A stretch of DNA of 22,229 nt. Source: Snodgrassella alvi_G. GTDB lineage: Bacteria > Pseudomonadota > Gammaproteobacteria > Burkholderiales > Neisseriaceae. The stretch spans positions 1 to 22,229 of the forward strand of contig CAMLCH010000039.1 in assembly GCA_946478525.1 (NCBI GenBank). Direction: 5' to 3'. The notes beneath the pieces were generated by a model. It saw only the letters and a list, made by a program, of their open reading frames with translations, did no database searches and was not told where the DNA came from. Below, one piece after another: positions 7,066-14,686 of this stretch (its first letter is position 1; the number at the start of each line of letters is the position of its first letter). The position numbers were made by a program, and so were the translations under genes.

Positions 7066-8532
7066 ATGTTACCTTCTATTCCAGTCAATCATGTTGTTCG
7101 TGTTAATCCGGCCGTAATCAGTAGCGGAGGAGATGCACTTGATTTAAATACGGTTGTATTGACAGACGACAGTGTTTATCCCATTAATCTATATCCAAGT
7201 GCCACAGATGTTGGTCAGGTGTTCGGTTTTAACAGTGACCAATATAAATTTGCCCAGTGTTACTTTGAAGGCTATGTTGGTTCAACCATTAAGCCAGCAG
7301 CGCTTTTTATCGCTCGCTACAATATGTCTGATATCAGTGCCAAGTTGATCGGAGCCAGTGTCAAAAGTCTAGATCTGGATGATTTGAAAAAAATAAGCGG
7401 TGATTTAACTGTAACCATAGATGGTACAGCAGTCAGTGGTTCAGTTAATTTGGCTGATGCAACGAGCTTTAGTGAGGCAGCTGTCAAAATTGCCAGCGCT
7501 CTTTCAGCAGCGGTTACTTTTGATACTCAGTTGCAGGCTTTTACTATCAGCTCTACTAAGGTTGGTGCCAATTCTGCAATTTCATTCGCTTCAGGAGCCG
7601 CTGCGGAGGCGTTGAAACTGACAAAAATCAGTGGCGCAGTTGTGGATAACGCCACACAGGCTGACAATCCAGACACGGTGATGGAACGTGTGGCTGATTA
7701 TACGCTTAATTTCGCGGTGCTGACTACGGTTGGAACTGGATTTGGACTTGAAGTGCAAAAGGCGTTAGCGAAATGGAACAGCAAACAAAATAATCGTTAC
7801 TGGTTTATCTATTATGGTCAAGAGCCCACTGCTTTAATTAGCAATAATAATAATTGTTTTGCTGCATGGCTACAGGAAAACGCTATTTCAGGTACGACTG
7901 CGCTCTATGGCACGCTTGAGCAGGCGGGTTTAGCTTGTGGCTATGCTGCGTCGATTAATTTTAGTGAGACGAATGGTCGTGCAACAATGGAATTTAAGCG
8001 CCAGAGCGGTATTGCTGCTTTGGTAACAGCATTGAAAGATGCTACTGCTTTGGAAAGTAATGGCTATGCCTATTATGGCGCTTGGGCAACTGCAAATGAG
8101 CGCTTTGTTTTCTTCCGAAATACTCATGTAAGTGGTGATTTTGCTTGGGTGGATAGTTACCTAAATCAGGTTTACTTTAATGCTCAGTTACAACTGGCAT
8201 TTATGAATATGTTAATCAGCTATAAAGCGATCCCTTATAACGCTGATGGGATTGCTATTCACCGGGCAGCAGCGGAAGACCCGATCAGGGAAATGATCAA
8301 TTTTGGCGGTATTCAGAGTGGTGTTAATTTGTCTGAAGCGCAAAAATCACAAATTAATTATGAAGCTGGTTTTGATGCGGCGCGTCAAATTGAATCAACA
8401 GGCTATTGTTTGTTAATCCAGCAGGCTACCGCTCAGGTACGTGGTCAACGTGGTTCTTTACCTTTAAAACTTTGGTATACCGATGGCGGCAGTATTCATA
8501 GTGTGAATTTGGCTTCCATTAATGTGCAGTAA
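7066..8532 (+). CDS. Contractile tail sheath protein (DUF3383)
   Basis: A 488-residue protein with AGGAAAT upstream. It begins LPSIPVNHVVRVNPAVISSGGDALDLNTVVL and includes the 'GQVFGFNSDQYKFAQCYFEGY' block. A Thr/Ala-rich insert domain lies at about residues 105-190, and the C-terminal part has 'EDPIREMINFGGIQSGVNLSEAQKSQIN' and 'YCLLIQQATAQVRGQRGSLP'. These are hallmarks of the DUF3383 sheath family of myophages. The sheath surrounds the tube and contracts to drive it through the target envelope. Its presence makes the particle contractile rather than flexible (R-type rather than F-type). Length is normal for the family. Confidence 0.92.
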   Translation: MLPSIPVNHVVRVNPAVISSGGDALDLNTVVLTDDSVYPINLYPSATDVGQVFGFNSDQYKFAQCYFEGYVGSTIKPAALFIARYNMSDISAKLIGASVKSLDLDDLKKISGDLTVTIDGTAVSGSVNLADATSFSEAAVKIASALSAAVTFDTQLQAFTISSTKVGANSAISFASGAAAEALKLTKISGAVVDNATQADNPDTVMERVADYTLNFAVLTTVGTGFGLEVQKALAKWNSKQNNRYWFIYYGQEPTALISNNNNCFAAWLQENAISGTTALYGTLEQAGLACGYAASINFSETNGRATMEFKRQSGIAALVTALKDATALESNGYAYYGAWATANERFVFFRNTHVSGDFAWVDSYLNQVYFNAQLQLAFMNMLISYKAIPYNADGIAIHRAAAEDPIREMINFGGIQSGVNLSEAQKSQINYEAGFDAARQIESTGYCLLIQQATAQVRGQRGSLPLKLWYTDGGSIHSVNLASINVQ

Positions 8533-8553
8533 CTTATTTTTTAACCCTATGTA

Positions 8554-8577
8554 AAACCCACCAACTTGCGTGGGTTT
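8554..8577 (+). terminator. Terminator-like hairpin between sheath and tube
   Basis: AAACCCAC (8554-8561) pairs exactly with GTGGGTTT (8570-8577) around an 8-base loop, followed by AATTTTATAAAGG, the tube gene's ribosome binding region. The trailing T run is weak, so partial termination or mRNA processing that sets sheath to tube ratio is more likely than full stop. Confidence 0.55.
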
Positions 8578-8598
8578 AATTTTATAAAGGATTTAATT

Positions 8599-9048
8599 AT
8601 GCCGATGGGACATAACCCAAGAACCATTACTTCTGCTAATGCTGTTTTAATGCTGCGCTGCAAAGGTGTTTACGATAACTATATCAAGCTACAAGGTTTT
8701 CAGGCTGATAATGCTTGGAGTTTCGGTGATGCAAATCTGAGTGAATCTCGTGTTGGGGTGGATGGTAAACAATCAATTGGTTATACACCTCATCAGGTGG
8801 AATGGTCGTTGTTTTTGGAGGCTAATAGCCCTTCAATTGATATTATGGAAAATATCCGTAAGGACTTTAATGCCAATATGGAATCACGATTAATTGATAT
8901 TGTTGTGGAAGTACCGTCTATCAAAAAGCGCTTTCAGGCTTCCGGCGCCCTGATCAAACAAACTGGCGGCACTTCTGGTCAACAGTTATTAGCAGGTAGC
9001 CAATACACATTTAATTTAATGCTCAATGGCGCAGAGGAAATTAATTAA
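8599..9048 (+). CDS. Tail tube protein (DUF3277)
   Basis: A 149-residue protein. The ATG at 8599 follows AAAGG; a TTG at 8566 lies in the hairpin and is unlikely. Blocks such as FQADNAWSFGDANLSESRVGVDGKQSIGYTPHQVEWSL and SPSIDIMENIRKDFNANMES fit the DUF3277 tube family that always follows DUF3383 sheath genes. Hexamers stack into the inner tube. It overlaps the next start by one base (TAATG). Confidence 0.88.
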   Translation: MPMGHNPRTITSANAVLMLRCKGVYDNYIKLQGFQADNAWSFGDANLSESRVGVDGKQSIGYTPHQVEWSLFLEANSPSIDIMENIRKDFNANMESRLIDIVVEVPSIKKRFQASGALIKQTGGTSGQQLLAGSQYTFNLMLNGAEEIN

Positions 9049-9467
9049 TGGCACGCAAAACGAAAACGCTTACGATTGAATCAGGTCGAGATGCCGGCAA
9101 AACATTTCTGATTACCGAAATGCCATTACTACAGGCGGACAGATGGGCACAACAGGCATTATTTGCTCTGGCAAAAAGTGGGATTGAGACTCAGGATTTT
9201 GCCATAGATGAAGGTATGCTTGGCATGGCCAAACTGACATTGAATGCTATAGGTAATATTGATCCTATAGTGGGTAATGAATTGATGGATGAATTACTCG
9301 GTTGTGTACAAATCATTCCCAGTGGAGGTGTAGCGCGAGAAGTGATTTTTTATGACGACGCAAGTGATATCGAAGATGTTAAAACTCTTTTTATGCTGCG
9401 TAAAGAAGCACTACTGATTCATCTGGATTTTTTAACCGAAGGCAGTTCCCCAGATACGAACAATTAG
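9048..9467 (+). CDS. Tail assembly chaperone, short (G-like) form
   Basis: A 139-residue protein read without frameshift. 'ESGRDAGKTFLITEMPLLQADRWA' is the typical opening of tail assembly chaperones in DUF3383/DUF3277 phages. The protein is not part of the particle; it coats the tape measure while the tube polymerises. A slippery heptamer lies 10 codons before its stop. It overlaps the tube stop by one base and is followed at once by the frameshift extension and the tape measure gene. Confidence 0.85.
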   Translation: MARKTKTLTIESGRDAGKTFLITEMPLLQADRWAQQALFALAKSGIETQDFAIDEGMLGMAKLTLNAIGNIDPIVGNELMDELLGCVQIIPSGGVAREVIFYDDASDIEDVKTLFMLRKEALLIHLDFLTEGSSPDTNN

Positions 9468-9670
9468 AGGCGGGGCTGCCATTTAAAGATGGCGTATTAG
9501 CCAAAAATGTAAACGTATCTTCTCTAGCCAGTCAGGTCATTTTGACTGGACTGGCTTCTTATCTTGAGCTTGATACGGTTTTAAGTCTTGAGGATGCATT
9601 AAATATTCTGGAAGTACATCAGGTAGCCGAATATAACAAACAATTGGTACAGAAATATGGCAACGACTAA
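9048..9670 (+). CDS. Tail assembly chaperone, -1 frameshift (GT-like) form
   Basis: The region after the short form's stop is open in the -1 frame up to TAA at 9668-9670. It codes protein-like sequence with blocks such as QLEAGLPFKDGVLAKN, SYLELDTVLSLEDALNIL and QVAEYNKQLVQKYGND. If ribosomes slip back one base at 9428-9434, the product has about 129 residues of the short form plus 78 new ones, roughly 207 in all. The extension has no start codon with a ribosome binding site near its beginning. It overlaps the tape measure start by 14 bases. In lambda gpG/gpGT the longer form contacts the tape measure; the same is expected here. Confidence 0.8.
9428..9480 (+). promoter_or_regulatory. Programmed -1 frameshift signal
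   Basis: T TTT TTA (9428-9434) is a canonical X XXY YYZ slippery heptamer in the chaperone frame. After a 6-base spacer comes a hairpin: GGCAG (9441-9445) with CTGCC (9476-9480), then CCCC (9448-9451) with GGGG (9472-9475), separated by a TT bulge and closing a 20-base loop. Spacer length and stem strength are those of efficient -1 sites. The short form's stop (9465-9467) lies inside the loop. Confidence 0.85.
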
Positions 9671-11975
9671 AGTTGAACGAATCATGGTTGAACTTGGACT
9701 GGATTCATCCAAGTTTTCTGCTGATGTGGATAAAGCAATCCAAAAATATAGAGAATTGGATAAAGCTTTAAGCACCACTGAAAAAACGGCACAACAAGCA
9801 GTCAAAACGCAATCTGAACTGGTGAAAAAATACCAATATTCTACTGAAGAATTAGCCAGTTTTTTACAGGACATGACTAGATTAAAGGAGCAACTCTCTC
9901 AGTTGTTAAATGTTATTGCTGATACAATCAGTTTAGATAACCTAGCTGGAGATGCTACGAAGTTGCTGGATCAATTAGTGAAGAGTAGCGAAATTATTAC
10001 TAATTGGCAAAAAGCTTTTAGTTCTTTTGGCACAAGTACCCAAGGTCTTACTACTGCATTAAATAATATTAAAGAAGCTATGAATGGTCTAGTGGAATTT
10101 GGTCAGGCTAATATGTCGCCATATTTGCTTTCTTTTGTTAACGAGATGAATGACAGTAAATTGTCTGTTGATTCACTCAATACAGCCTTTATTCATCTTG
10201 CTAAAACTGTAAAAAATGAGGTATTGCCTGAATTGTTTAATTATTCTATTGTCATAGATAAATTAAAGCTATATAATCAATCTGTAAAATTAGAAAATAA
10301 TCAACAGATTATTAAAAACCGTTCAACTGCAGAAAATCATATTCCTGCAGGTTCCATTAAAAGCCAATCACCAACTAGGAGCAAAACACGAGTTGCAAGC
10401 AAAACTTCAGCTCAGAATAAAACACCACCCATAAGCAAAGAGCCAACTCGGAATAAAACGCCAGCCCAGCAAAAAATACCAGTTGAAAGCAAAACATCAA
10501 CTCAAAATAAAACATCAATCCAGAATACAGCGCCAACTCTGGGTAAAACACCAACTAGTAATAAGGTAGCTTCAGCAAAGATTACTCCCAATAACAATAA
10601 CATTAAAGGTAGTGAAAATATTGCTGATAAAGCTCGTAAAGCAGCGGATTACGCAACAAAACATGCATTGCCTAGAAGTAACAAAGACTGTGCCAAATAT
10701 GTAAACAGATCTTTTAGGGCGCAAGGAATTAACGTGTGGGGACATGGTGAAGATGTGGCGAAGAATTTGATTGCTACTGGTAAGTTCCAAAGTATTGCCT
10801 ATAATGATAAGTACATTGCCCAGAAAGGAGACGTTATGTCTATACCAAGCATAGCAGGGCATCCGCATGGGCACGCTGCAATATTTAATGGTGAATATTG
10901 GGTTTCAGATTACATTCAGACTAAAAAAAGAGGGAACACTGCTGCTCCTGGAGATGATTATTTTGCTGCGATCAAAGCAGGTAAAATTACGCCGGTTATC
11001 GCGCGTATGAAGGCGACAAGAGAATCATCTGAAGTAGTATCCAAGGGGCTGATGGCAGCAGCATTTGCGCCTATTCAGAATACAGGTCAGCAAAACTTCA
11101 AAAACAAAAATTTCAAATCTGAAGTAGTGTCCAAGGGCTTGATGGCCGCTGCATTTGCGCCTGTTCAGAATACAGGTCAGCAAAACTTCAAAAACAAAAA
11201 TTTCAAATCTGAAGTAGTGTCCAAGGGCTTGATGGCCGCTGCATTTGCGCCTGTTCAGAATACAAGTCAGCAAAACTTCAGAAACAAAAATTTCACAAAA
11301 GAAAAAGCTGAATCAATCGCCCGTGTTGCTAAGAATATTGGCGTTGATCCAAACGATTTGGCGGCTGTCATTTCTTTTGAGACCGGTGGGACGTTTAATC
11401 CAAACATTCGCAATCCTAAATCTTCAGCGACTGGTTTAATTCAATTCATGGCAGGAAGCGGAGGCAAGAAAGGGCTTTACTATGGAATGACCCGTGACCA
11501 ATTTGGCAGACTTTCATTTGATGAGCAAATGAAATATGTTGAGAGGTATTTCAAAGAGCGAGGATTTGATGGCAAAAGAAAGCGTGATGTTGCAGATACG
11601 TATACCGCGGTTACAGGCTATGGCTACAGAAAAGGATCTAAAGCTTATGAACTAAATAGCGTCTGGGACTCTAATAATGATGAATATATTGACAAAGGGG
11701 AGATGGTTCTAAATAAGAAATTTAAGGCTCACCAACGTCAGTATTATACCAATATCTCCAATAATGCCCAAAAAGCTTCTGAAATGATTTCGCAAAATCA
11801 GCAAATGCAAGCAAGCAGTAATGTTATCAAAAACGACAACAGAAAACATGTTAATGTTCATATACAAAATATTAACGTTAAGACTTCCGCAAATACTGTT
11901 AGTGGTAATACTGTGGCTGCACTAAAAGAAGCACATAATTATTTATTTAATCAGTTAGGTACCTCGGTGACATAA
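9657..11975 (+). CDS. Tape measure protein with CHAP and lytic transglycosylase domains
   Basis: A 772-residue protein. Residues 1-230 are helical and begin with the tape-measure signature VELGLDSSKFSADVDKAI. Residues 232-315 are a Lys/Thr/Pro linker with imperfect SKT..QNKTP repeats. Residues about 320-450 form a CHAP/NlpC-like amidase domain with likely catalytic Cys345 (KDCAKYV) and His406 (HPHGHAAIF). Residues 458-547 are three 30-residue repeats. Residues about 548-665 form an SLT-type transglycosylase domain with likely catalytic Glu575 (ISFETGGTF). Residues 671-682 (DSNNDEYIDKGE) match an EF-hand calcium loop. I see no strong membrane segment. The helical part is short, so tail length may be set by less protein than usual. 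The enzymatic part probably opens peptidoglycan as the tube enters. Confidence 0.85.
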   Translation: MATTKVERIMVELGLDSSKFSADVDKAIQKYRELDKALSTTEKTAQQAVKTQSELVKKYQYSTEELASFLQDMTRLKEQLSQLLNVIADTISLDNLAGDATKLLDQLVKSSEIITNWQKAFSSFGTSTQGLTTALNNIKEAMNGLVEFGQANMSPYLLSFVNEMNDSKLSVDSLNTAFIHLAKTVKNEVLPELFNYSIVIDKLKLYNQSVKLENNQQIIKNRSTAENHIPAGSIKSQSPTRSKTRVASKTSAQNKTPPISKEPTRNKTPAQQKIPVESKTSTQNKTSIQNTAPTLGKTPTSNKVASAKITPNNNNIKGSENIADKARKAADYATKHALPRSNKDCAKYVNRSFRAQGINVWGHGEDVAKNLIATGKFQSIAYNDKYIAQKGDVMSIPSIAGHPHGHAAIFNGEYWVSDYIQTKKRGNTAAPGDDYFAAIKAGKITPVIARMKATRESSEVVSKGLMAAAFAPIQNTGQQNFKNKNFKSEVVSKGLMAAAFAPVQNTGQQNFKNKNFKSEVVSKGLMAAAFAPVQNTSQQNFRNKNFTKEKAESIARVAKNIGVDPNDLAAVISFETGGTFNPNIRNPKSSATGLIQFMAGSGGKKGLYYGMTRDQFGRLSFDEQMKYVERYFKERGFDGKRKRDVADTYTAVTGYGYRKGSKAYELNSVWDSNNDEYIDKGEMVLNKKFKAHQRQYYTNISNNAQKASEMISQNQQMQASSNVIKNDNRKHVNVHIQNINVKTSANTVSGNTVAALKEAHNYLFNQLGTSVT
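11028..11297 (+). repeat. Three tandem 90-bp in-frame repeats in the tape measure
   Basis: Units at 11028-11117, 11118-11207 and 11208-11297 each encode 30 residues of the form SEVVSKGLMAAAFAP.QNT. followed by QQNF.NKNF. Units 2 and 3 are nearly identical in DNA, while unit 1 differs at more, largely silent, positions. This points to a recent extra duplication. They form a spacer between the CHAP and transglycosylase domains. Confidence 0.95.
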
Positions 11976-12439
11976 AAAAATCATTTGCATTAACTCTGCT
12001 TTATTATTTCTATTTCTTACAGCATTGTTGGTGATAATTTTTCGCTAGTGTAATAAATAATGGCATTGAGTAGTCGGGGGACTTGATAATATATATAATA
12101 TTATCATATATATTATCATTGTGGTAAATTGTATTAGCTTTTTTCAATTAAGACAGCAGATGTCAATTAAGGAGCAAATGGTAATGATTATAGAAAAAAT
12201 GAGGTCAATTGAAATAGCCAATAATAGCTTTAAAAATTTCATTAATGGTAGAACAAAAAATGAGGTAACTGTATTTGATGAAAATTAATATGAAGATTGT
12301 TTATGTCGATTAGGTAATTTCATCTATAATTTATTTGATAAAATAATGTATAATTTTATTTGGGTTTATTAAAAACAAAAATGTAGTATCGATGCAGGAA
12401 CACAGATTATCTTTTTTATTATTATGCAATGGTATTTAT
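11976..12439. other. AT-rich start of cargo insert
   Basis: About 460 bases after the tape measure without a firm gene except the small frame at 12184. It holds an AT-rich inverted repeat at 12085-12117: GATAATATATAT with ATATATATTATC, 9 bases apart, with a third related half-site between them. A TATAAT at 12349-12354 could serve the exported-protein pair, although no good -35 precedes it. In related phages the next baseplate gene usually follows the tape measure closely, so this looks inserted. Confidence 0.5.
12184..12288 (+). CDS. Possible 34-residue small protein
   Basis: A short frame (MIIEKMRSIEIANNSFKNF at its start, ending FDEN) preceded by a good AAGGAG at 12169-12174, 9 bases before the ATG. 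An ATG at 12178 in the same frame is too close to that site. No family is recognised. The ribosome binding site is the only support; it may be a remnant of a longer gene. Confidence 0.3.
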   Translation: MIIEKMRSIEIANNSFKNFINGRTKNEVTVFDEN

Positions 12440-12880
12440 ATGACAAAGAAATTGATTGCAATTGTTTTACTTTACACTTTTTCTGTATTTAGTTTTGCGT
12501 CTAATCATTTGATTTTTTCTTGTTTGACCAATGATGGCAAAGAAATAGAGGTAAAAAAGGTCGGTCAATATATACAATATAGTTATGGTTTTCCGGGTAA
12601 TCCTGAATTGGTTTTTGAAAATCTCAAAAAGGAAGTTGTACAACAAACGCAAGAAATTCCGCTCTATGGTCCCCATTTGCAGTGGATTGTGTTGAAAAAT
12701 GGAGAATATATGTTTATGCCTTCGATATATATTGGCCATTATAACAACAATGATGAAACTGATATTACAGCAGATGTTTCTATTTATAGAGGTATTCAAA
12801 ATGTATCAAATATTTTTTGTGATAAAAAGAAAAAAGATTTTTATGTAAATTTTGATGAAATTTATTCGCTAATTAAATAG
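12440..12880 (+). CDS. Exported small protein of unknown function (cargo)
   Basis: A 146-residue protein from the ATG at 12440; the frame opens at 12392, but the signal peptide begins here. Residues 1-20 are a Sec signal peptide ending SFA. The mature part starts SNHLIFSCLTNDGKEIEVKK, with Cys28 and Cys127 able to form a disulfide, and continues 'YIQYSYGFPGNPELVFEN'. The beta-rich 'F.C....GK...V...G....Y.FG.P..PEL.F' layout is shared by small periplasmic proteins of unknown function in Gram-negatives. It faintly recalls lysozyme-inhibitor folds. It pairs with the exported gene 32 bases downstream and lies directly behind a tape measure bearing two wall hydrolases. Immunity to those is a guess, not shown. 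Confidence 0.6.
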   Translation: MTKKLIAIVLLYTFSVFSFASNHLIFSCLTNDGKEIEVKKVGQYIQYSYGFPGNPELVFENLKKEVVQQTQEIPLYGPHLQWIVLKNGEYMFMPSIYIGHYNNNDETDITADVSIYRGIQNVSNIFCDKKKKDFYVNFDEIYSLIK

Positions 12881-12912
12881 TATTTAGTTGATTAGACTGG
12901 TGTAATAAAGTT

Positions 12913-13344
12913 ATGAAAAAAAATATTCTAATTTCTTTTATGACTTTAATAGTTAGTGCAACTGCTTTTGCAGAAAGTGGCTACATAAAAAACTCAGCTC
13001 AAATGGTACTACACTATAACGTTCCAGTTACTTTAATTGGAACAGTAGATATGGTTCGTAGTCGCCATCCCAATCCTTATTTTAGGGGCGAGAAACAGCC
13101 TGCAATACTGCTGGATACTCCTGTTACGGTAAAAAGGGACATCGACGATGAGACCACTGTAACTGAACGCAATGTGAGATTGATTCAGACAATGACAGGC
13201 GGTAACCCCAAACTACACGATTTGTTACTAAGGAATATAGGCCGAAAAATTAAAATTAATTGCACAGATTTATTTCACGAAATGACTGGGCATCATTCGA
13301 CCAAAGTTTTATGTTTAATTAAAAGTATTAGCTTTGAAAAATAA
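12913..13344 (+). CDS. Exported DUF4431-like protein (cargo)
   Basis: A 143-residue protein with a Sec signal peptide (MKKNILISFM..., cleavage after AFA near residue 20). The mature part has 'VPVTLIGTVDM', 'AILLDTPVTV', 'VRLIQTM' and 'IGRKIKINCTDLFHEMTGHHSTKVLCLI'. The order PVTL.GT, then ..L..PV.V, then LF...TGHH.T.VL is that of DUF4431, a periplasmic domain of unknown function. Two cysteines could pair. It forms a likely two-gene unit with the exported protein upstream and ends before two tandem terminators. Not expected in a phage tail operon; likely a moron. Role unknown. Confidence 0.7.
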   Translation: MKKNILISFMTLIVSATAFAESGYIKNSAQMVLHYNVPVTLIGTVDMVRSRHPNPYFRGEKQPAILLDTPVTVKRDIDDETTVTERNVRLIQTMTGGNPKLHDLLLRNIGRKIKINCTDLFHEMTGHHSTKVLCLIKSISFEK

Positions 13345-13716
13345 GCTATTTACTTAATTAGAATTTTATGAAATAGTTGTATTTGTTTGTCTTTTGCCAT
13401 TTTTAGTAATGAACGGCAATTTTAACTCCATCTAATAAGCAAAAGAATTATATTACGATGATGCCATACTTTATGGGTATTTTTCAAAAAATAGAATGGT
13501 TGTAGCGATGTATAATTAAGATGGATTCTGTTGTGATTATTTATCATCACTTTACAGGTAAATAAGATAAATAATAATACTGTTGGATTAATAGAATGAA
13601 TAAAGAAGCTTTCCACGTATTGATGTCATGAAATTTCTCTCTACGAAACCTCAGAATGGGAAATTTCGATTAAATATTGCGATACTAAATTGATTATTCA
13701 AGTATTATTTGAATTG
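13345..13716. other. Gap before baseplate genes, no gene recognised
   Basis: About 370 AT-rich bases between the exported DUF4431-like gene and the terminators. A leftward frame at 13422-13616 has no ribosome binding site or recognisable content. I see no RNA gene. It may be left-over sequence from the cargo insertion. Confidence 0.4.
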
Positions 13717-13769
13717 AAAAAGCCAGCGTTGTGCTGGTTTTTTTATTGCAGCTTTTAGGCTGCTTTTTT
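13717..13769 (+). terminator. Two tandem intrinsic terminators
   Basis: The first pairs AAAAAGCCAGC (13717-13727) with GCTGGTTTTTT (13733-13743) around a 5-base loop, with one G·T pair. The second pairs GCAGC (13748-13752) with GCTGC (13759-13763) and has TTTTTT after it. They end the cargo unit and lie just before the ATTGGAG ribosome binding site of the Dit-like gene. Either a new promoter or antitermination is needed to express what follows. Confidence 0.85.
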
Positions 13770-13782
13770 ATTGGAGTGAATT

Positions 13783-14376
13783 ATGCTGCCATTAGATGGA
13801 ATGCCTAATGTTCCTGTTTTAAAAGATTTAATACAGCTAGACACCAAAACATTAATCAGATTTGGAGGTGTGGCATTATTAAAAGCAGTATTTGGTAATT
13901 ATTGGGGAATATTTAATGAATATGGTATCCCGATGTTACTGGTCGATAATGTTATTTCTCTTAAATACAGTAATTCTGCCCACATTAGTCAAGCACCCAT
14001 TGAAAGTGGTTCTTTCGTCAGTTATAACAAGGTGGCAGAACCCTATAAAGCGACGGTGCAATTATCTAAAGGAAGCGGCGGGACCTTAATGCGTGGTGCT
14101 TTTTTGGCACAAATTGAGGCACTGGCAAAAAGTACACTGAAATTTCATATTATCACGCCGGATTATGTATACGCTAATGCCTGTATTACTGGTTACGACA
14201 CGTTACGAGAAGCACATGACGGAGCACAATTAATTAAGGTAAACCTGCATTTGGAAGAGGTAAGGGAAGTGATTGTTCAGTATGAAACAGAAGAAGTAAA
14301 AAACCCAGATGATGCCAAACCTAAAGATGGCGGTGAAAAGCAACCTCAAGATGCCAGTAATCTGGTGATAACTTAA
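13783..14376 (+). CDS. Dit-like baseplate/tail protein
   Basis: A 197-residue protein with TTGGAG upstream. 'FNEYGIPMLLVDNVISLKYSNSAHISQAPIESGSFVSYNKVAEP', 'RGAFLAQIEALAKSTLKFHIITPDYVYANACITGYDTLRE' and 'GAQLIKVNLHLEEVRE' are the blocks of Dit-like tail proteins that follow the tape measure in myophages of this type. The family forms a ring at the tube-baseplate joint. A charged tail rich in Glu/Lys/Pro/Asp (residues 165-190) is probably disordered. Confidence 0.8.
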   Translation: MLPLDGMPNVPVLKDLIQLDTKTLIRFGGVALLKAVFGNYWGIFNEYGIPMLLVDNVISLKYSNSAHISQAPIESGSFVSYNKVAEPYKATVQLSKGSGGTLMRGAFLAQIEALAKSTLKFHIITPDYVYANACITGYDTLREAHDGAQLIKVNLHLEEVREVIVQYETEEVKNPDDAKPKDGGEKQPQDASNLVIT

Positions 14377-14407
14377 TAATGTATTTTTAAATTAATAGGT
14401 GGCATAA

Positions 14408-14686
14408 ATGAAATATATGACTATTCCATTAGATCAATATCCTCATCAAAGTGTTTCATTTGTCATTAAAAAAAAACGGTGGTTTATTACTCTTGTTTCT
14501 CGTCTGGGAAAACTATATGCCAGTGTGGAAAATAATCAGGATGGAGTAATTATTCATAATCGGCTTTGTCTTAATAAAACACCGATTACCAAACATTTGA
14601 TGTTCATTGATTTAAATGGTAATGATGATCCAATCTATACCAGCTTAAATAGCCGGTTTTTTTTGGTGTACAGCGATGAAACGTAA
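14408..14686 (+). CDS. Baseplate plug-type protein (DUF6983/Pam3 gp18-like)
   Basis: A 92-residue protein. It opens MKYMTIPLDQYPHQSVSFVI and has 'LNKTPITKHLMFIDLNGNDDPIYTSLNSRFFLVY'. The I.L...P.Q...... start and the D..G..DP.Y..L..R..L.Y ending match the small plug-like baseplate proteins located between Dit-like and hub genes. Its end overlaps the next gene by 11 bases. The plug is thought to close the tube lumen at the hub until firing. Confidence 0.72.
   Translation: MKYMTIPLDQYPHQSVSFVIKKKRWFITLVSRLGKLYASVENNQDGVIIHNRLCLNKTPITKHLMFIDLNGNDDPIYTSLNSRFFLVYSDET

Noticed and set aside
9599..9874. Leftward 91-residue frame across the tape measure start
   Set aside because: It lies over the frameshift extension and the tape measure start, both better supported, and has no recognisable content.
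10360..10570. Low-complexity SKT/NKTP region as a separate repeat element or frameshift
   Set aside because: The frame is continuous through it. It is best seen as a flexible linker between the helical and enzymatic parts of the tape measure.
11025..11273. Leftward 82-residue frame with internal repeats
   Set aside because: It is the antisense shadow of the three 90-bp tape measure repeats, has no ribosome binding site and lies wholly inside a well-supported gene.
11028..11297. CRISPR-like array
   Set aside because: The units are directly adjacent with no spacers, are in frame and encode protein.
12467..12799. Leftward 110-residue frame opposite the first exported protein
   Set aside because: No start signals. 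The forward frame has a clear signal peptide and paired cysteines, so this is a shadow.
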